Shown: positions 17,699-25,084 of the stretch, one piece after another
How the letters are laid out: each line of letters starts with the position of its first letter
Position numbering within the stretch: the first letter of the stretch is position 1
NCBI GenBank assembly: GCA_012295225.1
Contig: WMKK01000007.1
Span: 159,326 to 184,990 of the forward strand
DNA length: 25,665 nucleotides
Source: Ostreococcus mediterraneus
Lineage: Eukaryota; Chlorophyta; Mamiellophyceae; Mamiellales; Bathycoccaceae
Direction: 5' to 3'
Translations under genes and position numbers: made by a program
Notes under the pieces: model-generated
Database searches by the model: none
What the model saw: only the letters and a program-made list of their open reading frames with translations
Told to the model about the DNA's origin: nothing

Positions 17699-18797
17699 AT
17701 GTCCGCGATCTTCACCACGTCCATGTCCGCCAAGGCGACCGCCAAGGTGCGTATTCGTTCGTGTTTGATCGCGCGCGCGCGCGCGGGGGGAGGGTCGGCG
17801 GTCGCGCGCGCGGGGAGAGGCGCGGAATGGGTGCATCGTCGAACACCCGCGTTCGAGGTCGCGCGATCGATCGATCGATCGATCGATCGCGCGCGCGTGC
17901 GATCGCGGTCGGGCGCGCGTGCGCGACGTGCGGCGGCGTGCGCGCGTGGGTTCGCGTGCGGCGAGTTTTACGCCGCCGTCGGACCGTCGCGCGTCGCGCG
18001 TCGCGGCGGCGACGACGGCGTTGGTAAAGGCGCGCGCGCGTCCCATCGTCGTCCGTTTCGAAAACCTCTCTCGCGAATGCGTGGATAAATGCGTGGATAA
18101 ATGCGTGCACGCGTGCGTGACGTGGGCGTGGACTGACCCGATGCGACGTGCGTTATGCGACTCTAGGTGCAATTCCGCGCTCGCGCGTCGAAGAGCTTCC
18201 AAGCTCGCGCGCCGGTGTGCTCCGCCGTGCGATTCTCCGTCAACGCCGCCGCGGTACGTCTCGCGCGCGCGCGCATCCTCGTCACGCCCGGGGCGTCGCG
18301 GGTCGGTCGATCGCGATATCGATCGGCGATCGACCGTCGTGATCGATCGACGGTCGTGATCGATCGACGGTCGTGATCGATCGATCGTCGTGATCGTCGA
18401 GATTGCCTCGGGATTTGCCGCTGGGGTTTGTGTGGATGTTCGGACATGCGGCGTGTGTCCGACCGACCTATTGTTGCCTGATCCAGACGCGCGCGCGTCG
18501 ATACGCGAGTACGCGGGACTGACGATATACGTGTCGCGTGTGTGTGTGTTTTCGTCGTCCGCGCAGTCTGCGGACACCCTTGACAAGGTTCGCGCGATCA
18601 TCTCCGAACAGCTCGGTACGGATCTCGATGCCGTCGCCGCCGACGCCAAGTTTGTCGACCTCGGCGCGGATTCTTTGGACACCGTCGAAATCATGATGGC
18701 GCTCGAAGAGCAATTCGAAATCACGCTCGATGAGGAAGGTGCCGAAAAGATTGCCACCGTGCAAGACGCGGCGGACATGATCCAAGCGCAACTCTAA
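17699..18797 (+). CDS. Plastid acyl carrier protein, three exons
   Basis: ACP carries growing acyl chains on a phosphopantetheine arm during plastid fatty-acid synthesis. I infer exons 17699-17746, 18167-18253 and 18567-18797, all joined in phase 0, giving 121 residues. Exon 1 and exon 2 encode the transit peptide (Ser/Ala/Arg/Lys, no acids, about 45 residues). Exon 3 carries the whole mature domain starting [12 protein letters not shown]. The attachment serine is Ser81 in the GADSLDTVE motif, followed by the EEQFEI helix II/III region and a typical end near [14 protein letters not shown]. The mature length of about 76 residues is normal for ACP. Reading exon 3 without splicing finds no sensible start. 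A mitochondrial ACP is less likely given the plastid-type presequence and DSLDT motif. Confidence 0.9.
17747..18166 (+). other. Intron 1 of the ACP gene (420 bases)
   Basis: The donor is AAG|gtgcgta and the acceptor gactctag|GTG, with a CTGAC branch-point match at 18133-18137, about 30 bases before the acceptor. The intron is very GC-rich and repetitive: an alternating CG run at about 17770-17785, (GATC)6 at 17865-17888, and two copies of a 12-base unit (GCGTGGATAAAT) at 18079-18102. Confidence 0.85.
17865..17888. repeat. (GATC)6 microsatellite in ACP intron 1
   Basis: Six exact GATC units stand in a row, flanked by CG-alternating sequence on both sides. The run is self-complementary and could form a hairpin in the nascent transcript. 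Confidence 0.9.
18254..18566 (+). other. Intron 2 of the ACP gene (313 bases)
   Basis: The donor is GCG|gtacgtc and the acceptor ccgcgcag|TCT, with a CTGAC branch-point match at 18519-18523. It separates the end of the transit-peptide coding part from the mature ACP domain almost exactly. It contains a short tandem array at 18341-18400. Confidence 0.85.
18341..18400. repeat. 17-base tandem repeat in ACP intron 2
   Basis: The units are GATCGATCGACGGTCGT at 18341-18357 and 18358-18374, a variant at 18375-18391 and a partial fourth unit to 18400. A further degenerate copy precedes the array at 18321-18340. The units are rich in inverted GATC/CGATCG words, as is the GATC run of intron 1. Confidence 0.9.
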
Positions 18798-19128
18798 GCG
18801 GCGAGCAAAATCACGATTTTATTGTGGTGACTTTTGCCGCGGCGCCGAGAGAGGGCGTCGGTCGGCGTCGCGACGTAAAGTACGTAGCTGAAAGGAACTT
18901 AATTCTTACGCATTAAAAATAACTGCGCTCATCATCATCATCATCATCATCATCATCGTTATTGTTATCGCTATTATTCATCGTCGGTATCGACGCGTCG
19001 TCGCGTTTCGTTTTCGGTGGCTCGTCGTCGCGCGGCGTCCCGCGACTGGCGCAAGATGGCTGGTTTCCTCGCCACGATCCCCGCACTCGCACGCACGTAA
19101 AGCGTCGACGAGGTTGAAAACTGGCGAT
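18798..19128. other. Gap between the ACP and glycosyltransferase genes, with upstream ORF
   Basis: The gap holds the ACP 3' UTR and the promoter and leader of the next gene. A (ATC)9 microsatellite lies at 18931-18957. A short ATG ORF at 19055-19096 (13 residues, MAGFLATIPALART) ends 32 bases before the chosen start of the glycosyltransferase and could act as an upstream ORF. Its frame is open for about 25 codons further upstream but has no ATG there. Confidence 0.45.
18931..18957. repeat. (ATC)9 microsatellite
   Basis: Nine exact ATC triplets lie between the ACP stop codon and the start of the glycosyltransferase gene. They are not in a coding frame. Confidence 0.9.
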
Positions 19129-21213
19129 ATGGCGTACACGCGACGATATTCGCCGCCATCGCAGCGGCGGTCACCGATCCGAGTGCTCGTCATCGCCGTC
19201 GTCGTCGTCGTCGCCGCGGTGTCAACCTATCGCTCGCTCGCCAGCGCCTTGACGTCGAGATCACGCGAGTTATCCTCGGCTAAAGACGAGCTGAGGCAGG
19301 CACAGGCCAGGGCCAAGGCGTATGAGCGTGATTTGATGGATATGACGCGATTGAAGACGTCGCTGAGCGCGCATCAGGCAAAAGTGAGCGAGGTGCAGAA
19401 GGAGCTGGAGGCGACAAAGGCGAGAGAGCGCGAGGCGGTGAAGCGCGCGGCGGAGGCTGCGCGCGCGGCAGCGCTCGCTAAGGCTCAGGTGGAGAGCGTG
19501 AGGGAAGAAAAGTTGTTGGATGATGCCGTGCAGTCGAAGTCGATGTCTCCTGGTGCTGAGGATTTGGAAGTAGAGAGTGTGTTTGGGGCGGAGTCGACGA
19601 CGGGGCGGACAACCACGGCTACTGCTGGAGGCGACGTCGATGGTAAAATCGATCCTATGCTCGTCGCGGCGACGATTGATCTCATGAATATGAGTGATAG
19701 CAAGAGTAATTCTCGTGATATCGCCGGCACTCGGGGCGATAACGAGGAGCTAGTGCTGAGCAAGGCTAAGAATGATCCAATCGCCACGGATGTCAAAGTC
19801 AAGGTGTCGGAAAGCGCGTCTGGTTCCGACCCTTTATTACGCAACTTGGCGGCTCCGCCGCCCTCGGCGGTGGGCGAAATAGAGATGACGTGCAATGGTA
19901 AGGAGAACAGCGAGTACTGGGGTGCAGTGGTGAAGGATGGGACGACGAATCCTCAGCCAGATGCCGCAGCGTGCTGCGCGTCTTGCGCAAAAATGAACGC
20001 CAANGGAGCCAACAAATGCTCTGTGTGGGTGTACGGTACGAAAAATAAGCAATGCTGGTTGAAATTTGAGAGTGATCCGGAACTGTCAAAGCCCGCAAAC
20101 GAAGGTCCTCACATCGAATGGACGTCGGGATATTTCATTCTCCCAAAACAGACGACAGAGCCCAAGTACGCCAAGGCCACCGGGAAGACGGATATGCCAA
20201 AGTGTCTTCACACCATCATGACAAGTAACGGTAATGTGTATATGAATTGGCAATCTCGCGTCATGTACGCGAGCTACTTGAAGCACGCGTCAACTGAAGG
20301 GAGTATCATGAAGGCTTTTACGCGCATTTTGCACAAGGGTCGCCACGACGAGCTTATGCACGAGATTCCAACCATGCGCTTCAACCCTGTGCAGAGCAAG
20401 TGCGATGGGTGGTGCGACTATCCCGTTGCCGATCGTTCTCAAGCTGTCACTCAATGGCTTGAGACTGCGGATTCTGAGAGATGTTCGCACGTTGTCATGG
20501 TTGAAACGGATCACATCATCGTCAAGACGCCGTCGCCGTCGATTCTTCTCCCTCAAGGTGAAGCCATGGGCTTTAGATTTGGATACATGAGTCCGGTGCA
20601 AGCAACGCTCAAGAAAAATTATCCGCAATACTTTGAAGGCGGCAAGACGATGCCGCCGACTGGAAACGCACCGTCAGTTGTTAATACGGTGGATTTGAGA
20701 AAAATCGCTCCACTTTGGGCTCAATTTGTCAATGAAACCGAGACCCCTGAAGAAGTTCGCAAAGAATTAGGATGGGTTCGTGATATGTACGCCTATGATC
20801 TCGCCGCATTGGCGAGTGGGATCGATCACAGATTAGCTGTGAACCCAGAAAGCTTACTCATGGCGCAGCCTCCTGCGGATTCGCAGCTCGGCAACGCGTT
20901 CATCTTGCACTACACATGGGGTTCGGAAATTTACGACAAGAATGACAAGTTCTTGTGGAAGTGGGATAAGCGATCTTACGGTGAAGGACAATACGGGCAA
21001 GGACCGTATATTCTCACTGAAATCCCTCTCCCACCGGAGTGGGATGAGAGCGTCGGATTGCAACTGCAGACATTCTTTCAACCTCGCGCGCTCACGCCTT
21101 CGAGACTTGAACTTATCAAGCTACTCATCACCGAGTTCAACGATGCCGTCAGACTTTTACCTAAGATTCCGAAGGGATACAAGACCATAGAAGAAGCGCG
21201 ACTCGACGTATAG
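19129..21213 (+). CDS. HPAT-like Golgi glycosyltransferase with PAN/Apple-like module
   Basis: The product has 694 residues from the ATG at 19129; a TTG further upstream is not a likely start. A short basic N-terminus precedes one membrane segment (about 17-33, VLVIAVVVVVAAV), the layout of a type II Golgi protein. A coiled-coil stem covers about 45-130, then a low-complexity linker. Residues of about 251-333 are Cys-rich (TCNGKENSEYW, CCASCAK, CSVW, QCWLKF) and resemble a PAN/Apple domain. The catalytic part from about 357 has the marks of plant hydroxyproline O-arabinosyltransferases: NWQSRVMYASYLK, FTRILHKGRHDELMHEIPT, an acidic VMVETDH in place of the DxD, GWVRDMYAYDLA and FILHYTWGSE. Substrate and sugar are not proven. 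Codon 292 contains the undetermined base at 20004 and is Asn or Lys. Confidence 0.85.
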   Translation: MAYTRRYSPPSQRRSPIRVLVIAVVVVVAAVSTYRSLASALTSRSRELSSAKDELRQAQARAKAYERDLMDMTRLKTSLSAHQAKVSEVQKELEATKAREREAVKRAAEAARAAALAKAQVESVREEKLLDDAVQSKSMSPGAEDLEVESVFGAESTTGRTTTATAGGDVDGKIDPMLVAATIDLMNMSDSKSNSRDIAGTRGDNEELVLSKAKNDPIATDVKVKVSESASGSDPLLRNLAAPPPSAVGEIEMTCNGKENSEYWGAVVKDGTTNPQPDAAACCASCAKMNAXGANKCSVWVYGTKNKQCWLKFESDPELSKPANEGPHIEWTSGYFILPKQTTEPKYAKATGKTDMPKCLHTIMTSNGNVYMNWQSRVMYASYLKHASTEGSIMKAFTRILHKGRHDELMHEIPTMRFNPVQSKCDGWCDYPVADRSQAVTQWLETADSERCSHVVMVETDHIIVKTPSPSILLPQGEAMGFRFGYMSPVQATLKKNYPQYFEGGKTMPPTGNAPSVVNTVDLRKIAPLWAQFVNETETPEEVRKELGWVRDMYAYDLAALASGIDHRLAVNPESLLMAQPPADSQLGNAFILHYTWGSEIYDKNDKFLWKWDKRSYGEGQYGQGPYILTEIPLPPEWDESVGLQLQTFFQPRALTPSRLELIKLLITEFNDAVRLLPKIPKGYKTIEEARLDV

Positions 21214-21304
21214 AAAGTGGATTGTAAGAAGACATGATATGATTTTATTATACACAACAAGCGAGCTACCGGTAGCTAAAGGAACATCACTGCCCAACGT
21301 TCCA

Positions 21305-22120
21305 TTACTGAAGCAAGAACAAGATGAGTACAATGAGAGCGACGAGCACTGCAATAACGATGCAAATCAATCGATTACGCGCCGCCCGCTGGCTCTTGTC
21401 CGCTTTTGTGAGTTCCTTTTGCGCGTCCTTGGTGCGCACCGCTGTACTCACAATGTTTGCCTCAATGTCATCAATCATCGACCCTTGTTCGTTCACCAAC
21501 ACCGCCAAATCTTGGAAAATTTCATTCACTTCTCCAATTTGCTGTTGAATTTCTAAAATCCCGCGCTCACGCTCTTCGATCAACGCGTTGTTATATTCCA
21601 ACTCGCTGTCAATTTGTGCAAAATCGCTTCGCCCGCGCTCTTGCATAAGAACCTGACTCTCCTGCTGATACTCACCATCCCCGGCTCCGGCTTGCTCTTC
21701 ATCCATAGTCCCATACGACGCTTGTTTCTTACCCTTTTGCGGTAAGAACGTCGACTCACGTTCCGCACACGTCCGTTGCGCCTTTTGAAAATCCTTCAAC
21801 ACGGCGTGGAAATCCTTGACCAACTTTTGATGCTTCGCTACGTGCGCCGCCTTGTCCTCATCATCCACATCCACCGCATTCGTCACCGCCTGTGCTAATC
21901 GTTTTACCGCCAATGACGCATCTCGCGCCATCACCCCGAGCTTCTCGCGTTGGTCGTGGAGCTTGGCGCGTAATTCTCGCGTATCCTTCCCCGTGCCCAG
22001 GACGTCGACGGAGCGCTTAAACGCGCTCACGTGCGTGGTCATCTGAAAGATGAGCCCGCTCACGGTGCGGGACTCGGTGTCGAGGTCGTCTTCATGCATC
22101 GTGCTCGATGGCGTCGTCAT
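21305..22120 (-). CDS. Syntaxin (Qa-SNARE), endosomal/vacuolar type
   Basis: Qa-SNAREs sit in the target membrane and drive vesicle fusion by forming a four-helix bundle. The product has 271 residues. An N-terminal helical region (about 18-120, Habc-like) is followed by a linker, then the SNARE motif at about 178-238 with the central layer glutamine Gln203 in NEIFQDLAVLVNEQG. A single C-terminal anchor (251-270, LICIVIAVLVALIVLILFLL) ends one residue before the stop. The EERERGILEIQQQIGEVNEIFQDL pattern fits the Pep12/VAM3/SYP2 group of the prevacuolar compartment and vacuole, though assignment within the Qa class is inference. The gene is convergent with the glycosyltransferase gene, with 91 bases between stops. 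Confidence 0.92.
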   Translation of the reverse strand: MTTPSSTMHEDDLDTESRTVSGLIFQMTTHVSAFKRSVDVLGTGKDTRELRAKLHDQREKLGVMARDASLAVKRLAQAVTNAVDVDDEDKAAHVAKHQKLVKDFHAVLKDFQKAQRTCAERESTFLPQKGKKQASYGTMDEEQAGAGDGEYQQESQVLMQERGRSDFAQIDSELEYNNALIEERERGILEIQQQIGEVNEIFQDLAVLVNEQGSMIDDIEANIVSTAVRTKDAQKELTKADKSQRAARNRLICIVIAVLVALIVLILFLLQ

Positions 22121-22270
22121 CGCGCGCGGGCGTGTGCGGAGATCTGAAATCCAACCAGCGCCATCGTTTGGGTGTTTAACGCCAGGCTTGTGCAGCAGTC
22201 TCGGTGTGGTTGGTGTTCAATTGCAAATTGGTTGGCTAATATTGTGAGCACGAGTGCGTGCGTGGAAACA

Positions 22271-23812
22271 CTACGCCCGAGAGTAGCTTGCACCTTGCGT
22301 TTGTGTTTGTGCGAGAGCAATCTTGGCGTTGTACAGGGCTTGGAGTAATTTAGTGGTGAATACGGGCATGTCGGTGGTGTCGAAATCCATGGGGTCGGCC
22401 AAGAGCGGGGGCACGGCACCTCCGATGGAACCCTCGTTAACCGGGAAGAACGTGATCTCATGTGCGACTTTGTCGCCTGGTTTTGGACGCTGAAAAGGGT
22501 CGATTCCACAGGGTTGATGATCCTCGTCCTCCGCGGCGCTAAGTTGGAAGCTGAAACCGGTGGAGACGTGCGTGAAGCGATGCATGCCGCGCGGTAACGG
22601 TTCCCAACGTAAACCAGTGAGGGCCTCGAGCCCGTATGATGTAAGGTCTCGACCACTCGCACCAGCTTGCATCTCATCTATTTTATTCGAACGCTTGGCG
22701 TCCAATTCTTGTTCCATGCGTAACATCTTACCTTGGTACGCCAACACCGTCTCGCGAAGCTCGGCGTTTTCGCGCTCGAGCGAGTACGCCTTTTCATTCG
22801 CACCTTCCGCGCGCGATGCAATGTCACGCTGACGATCCGCCTCGCTGCGCAAATGGTGCACTAACTCATCAGCTTTGCGTTCATGTTCCAGTAAGATTCC
22901 TTGCTGTCGGTCGGCTTCTTTCAACATATCTTGAAGCTTCTGTGCCTTGAGCTTGTCGTATTTGGCTTGGAGCTTTTCGTGCGACGTTTGGAGCATACGA
23001 TACGCACCACTCCACGCCGTCGACTGCGGTATGTGACCCTCGTTAGCATTTAAGATGCCATTGGCTCGATTAGCCGCCTCCTTGGCTGCCGCTGCAGCGT
23101 GACCAAGCTTCGAACTCGCTGGAGGACGACCTCGGCCTCGCGGCGGCGTCTTTTCGCTCGGCGTCTTCACGCGACGTAAGAAAACATCGGGACTATCGCC
23201 ATCGGACCCTGGCGAAGACTCAGACGCACGTTTGGGCACCTTACGCCCTGAAGTCGATCGATCGCTAGATTCAAAGTATTTTGCCGGTCGCTTTAATCCT
23301 TCTTTCGCAATCGCCGCTGCCTTGGCCATCGCGCTCACTTTTCTCGAAACGCCCGCCTTTGCGCCCGCTTCTGGCTTCCCCCCACCCGTTCTCTTCGCCA
23401 TCGCTGCTTTCGTCGTTCCCGGCGGTCTTCCGCGCCCACGCTTCGCCGTAGCCCCTCCCACTGCCGTATCATCCTCCGCGGCTACGGATTTCGTTGGCGT
23501 CCGCTTTGTCACCGACGCCGGCGCCTTTTTCGCCTTCTCCACCGTTCGAGGCTTACGTTCGCGCGCCTCTGGCTCCTTCGTAAACGCCTTTGTCGATTTC
23601 TGCACACGTAAGCGCGACACAAAACAAAAATAACACTCGTTAGTACATAGACGACGCACACACCACAAATCATCCCCTCTCTCGCGTACTATCGCTCCCT
23701 CGCGAACCGTCTCTCCCGACGTCGGCGGTTCAGGGGACTTAAGCGCTCGCGACAGCTCAACCCCGTCGCAATCCCGAACGACGCGTGCGTCGATCACCGC
23801 CACCAGGCACAT
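22271..23812 (-). CDS. Candidate Csm1/Pcs1 (TITAN9-like) kinetochore protein with AT-hooks
   Basis: The open frame gives 513 residues, or 493 if the 60-base intron at 23600-23659 is removed. The N-terminal 60 residues are not recognised. Residues of about 75-260 are Lys/Arg/Ala/Pro-rich and disordered, with two AT-hooks (KRGRGRPPG near 124-132, RGRGRPP near 225-231). A coiled coil covers about 270-380. A compact C-terminal domain at about 388-500 starts SYGLEALTGLRWEPL, continues with FTHVSTGFSFQLSAAEDED and ends HEITFFP then MPVFTTKLLQALYNAK. A coiled coil followed by this order of strands and a last helix is what the RWD-like domain of monopolin Csm1/Pcs1 shows; the plant member is TITAN9. 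I judge this likely but not proven. The role would be in chromosome segregation, through kinetochore or rDNA binding. Confidence 0.6.
   Translation of the reverse strand: MCLVAVIDARVVRDCDGVELSRALKSPEPPTSGETVREGAIVRERGDDLWCVRRLCTNECYFCFVSRLRVQKSTKAFTKEPEARERKPRTVEKAKKAPASVTKRTPTKSVAAEDDTAVGGATAKRGRGRPPGTTKAAMAKRTGGGKPEAGAKAGVSRKVSAMAKAAAIAKEGLKRPAKYFESSDRSTSGRKVPKRASESSPGSDGDSPDVFLRRVKTPSEKTPPRGRGRPPASSKLGHAAAAAKEAANRANGILNANEGHIPQSTAWSGAYRMLQTSHEKLQAKYDKLKAQKLQDMLKEADRQQGILLEHERKADELVHHLRSEADRQRDIASRAEGANEKAYSLERENAELRETVLAYQGKMLRMEQELDAKRSNKIDEMQAGASGRDLTSYGLEALTGLRWEPLPRGMHRFTHVSTGFSFQLSAAEDEDHQPCGIDPFQRPKPGDKVAHEITFFPVNEGSIGGAVPPLLADPMDFDTTDMPVFTTKLLQALYNAKIALAQTQTQGASYSRA
23600..23659 (-). 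other. Probable 60-base in-frame intron of the Csm1-like gene
   Basis: On the coding strand a GTGCGTC donor (at 23659), a perfect TACTAAC branch point (23645-23639, branch A at 23640) and a T-rich stretch ending in GTGCAG (at 23600) lie in the right order. The length is a multiple of three, both junctions are in phase 0 and no stop interrupts the frame, so the protein can be read with or without it. The retained segment would be a Cys/Phe-rich peptide unlike the rest of the protein, which favours splicing. Confidence 0.6.
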
Positions 23813-24183
23813 CGCACGCAGTCATCACGCGCGAGCTCTACAACGAATCACACCGCCCACAGACTCCATCGTTCGCGCATGCGGTCGCCCTTCATGGCTG
23901 ATGTTTCAAACGACAACGGACAGAATTGCATTCGCGCGCATGGGGAAGAATGTCGGTTGACGCCGACGAGACAGGCGATACGTACCATCCATGCGGGCGT
24001 ACTCGATCCAGAATCAGCGTATGAGACTGGATTACGCGTGCGCGTCTCGCGCGTCATGGCGGTGGGGCGTCGTTTGCGAGGTGCGATGTGACGACCAGCT
24101 GTCGTTGTCGAAGTTTGCCTAGGAGGATGCGTGGAGCGTTGATTTGATGTTGGTTTTGGCATTGAACGAGGCTATGAAATGAA
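23813..24183. other. Gap between the Csm1-like and PH-protein genes
   Basis: Apart from the doubtful small + ORF at 23879-24091, nothing is recognisable. The gap must hold the promoter of the Csm1-like gene on the left and the 3' UTR of the PH-protein gene on the right. Confidence 0.4.
23879..24091 (+). CDS. Doubtful small ORF, 70 residues
   Basis: The ORF starts with ATG (23879; a second ATG at 23894) and ends TGA. Its start lies 66 bases from that of the Csm1-like gene on the other strand, so the two would be divergent. The product has two cysteines (NCIRAHGEEC) and a basic, Val/Arg-rich C-terminal half (RVRVSRVMAVGRRLR). I recognise no family. Third codon positions are GC-biased, as in real genes here, but the length is within what chance gives in this GC-rich DNA. 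Confidence 0.3.
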   Translation: MRSPFMADVSNDNGQNCIRAHGEECRLTPTRQAIRTIHAGVLDPESAYETGLRVRVSRVMAVGRRLRGAM

Positions 24184-24600
24184 TTAATAGTACGAAACGT
24201 GATCCGAAATGGCAAATGAGGCACGAACTATGCAATTACCGATGGCTGAAAGCCATTGGTCTTTGATATCTTCGTCGTCTGCGATGAAAAATTTGGTTTC
24301 TCCGTCGCACGTAATCTCGAAAGAGCCCTCTTTATTTGTTTTTTCAATCGCACTGGCGACGGAGAGACAATTTCTGAGGTCAATGACGCCTCGGGTTTTA
24401 CTCTCGGGGGTGACATTCTCGTTCATGAACCAGAATAATCGACCATCTTTGAGGACAAACCAGCGGCGGCGCCACGTGGAGATGACGTCGCCTTGCTTGT
24501 ATAGCCAACCCGCGCGGTCGGGTTGGTGCCAGAATTCCACCCCACCCGTGTCGTGCGTCTTCGCTACTTGCGATAAAGACGCTAATACTCCACTAATCAT
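24184..24600 (-). CDS. Small PH-domain protein, AtPH1-like
   Basis: The product has 138 residues and is almost only a pleckstrin-homology domain (about 28-126). A leading VEFWHQPDRAGWLYKQGD matches the plant AtPH1 group, which begins with a similar EFW-x-P-x-R-GWL stretch. The basic loop KQGDVISTWRRRWFVLK is the usual phosphoinositide-binding surface, and the C-terminal helix carries the invariant Trp (DQWLSAIGNCI, Trp116). In Arabidopsis PH1 sits on late endosomes and binds PI3P; the same role here is inference. The start codon is the first ATG in frame. It lies 46 bases after the start-distal end of the bL27 gene on the same strand, so the promoter must be very short or inside the neighbour. 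Confidence 0.9.
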   Translation of the reverse strand: MISGVLASLSQVAKTHDTGGVEFWHQPDRAGWLYKQGDVISTWRRRWFVLKDGRLFWFMNENVTPESKTRGVIDLRNCLSVASAIEKTNKEGSFEITCDGETKFFIADDEDIKDQWLSAIGNCIVRASFAISDHVSYY

Positions 24601-24646
24601 GATGATGTCTTCCTAAAGTGGTATGTGCTAAAATTGAAACTCTATT

Positions 24647-25084
24647 TTACGCCAAGCCTTCGATGAACCTGGGATGGTCTGCGCTCAGCGGCGTAATGTG
24701 CACCAACTTTCGCTGCTTGATTTTATCCGTACTAAAGCTCACCTTGCCTTGTACGAGCGCAAACAACGTATGATCTTTCCCTATCCCGCAATTAATCCCA
24801 GGATGCCACTTCGTGCCTCGCTGTCGCGCTATAATGTGCCCCGGACGCACGACTTCCCCGTTCCCTCGCTTCAACCCCAAATACTTTGCGTTGGAATCCC
24901 GCCCGTTACTCGACGAACCACCTTGCTTCTTCGACGCAAATCTCGCAAAAACCACGCTCACGCTCGCGTTCCAACACTTCAACCCCTCACTCGACGCGCT
25001 CGGTCCCGCACCGAGACTCACGAGCGCGCGCACCGACGATGCGATCGCGCGCCCCGAGCCGCTCGTCGGTGCGCGCGAGAGCAT
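24647..25084 (-). CDS. Mitochondrial ribosomal protein bL27m
   Basis: bL27 is a large-subunit protein whose N-terminus reaches towards the peptidyl-transferase centre. The product has 145 residues from the ATG at 25084; a GTG at 25102 is not a likely start. The first 46 or so residues are Ser/Ala/Arg-rich with few acids, like a mitochondrial presequence. The family core starts with [17 protein letters not shown] (from about 48) and continues with [16 protein letters not shown] and [15 protein letters not shown], the strongest bL27 marks. The [13 protein letters not shown] form and the Ser/Phe-Ala presequence are closer to plant mitochondrial L27 than to plastid L27, but I cannot compare directly. 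The C-terminus is extended by about 20 residues beyond the core. Confidence 0.92.
   Translation of the reverse strand: MLSRAPTSGSGRAIASSVRALVSLGAGPSASSEGLKCWNASVSVVFARFASKKQGGSSSNGRDSNAKYLGLKRGNGEVVRPGHIIARQRGTKWHPGINCGIGKDHTLFALVQGKVSFSTDKIKQRKLVHITPLSADHPRFIEGLA

Noticed and set aside
17865-17888. GATC cluster as a bacterial-type methylation or origin signal
   Set aside because: It lies inside a spliceosomal intron of a nuclear gene; a simple microsatellite is sufficient.
19129-21213. The undetermined base at 20004 as a frameshift or break
   Set aside because: The frame continues unchanged on both sides; the codon AAN can only be Asn or Lys.
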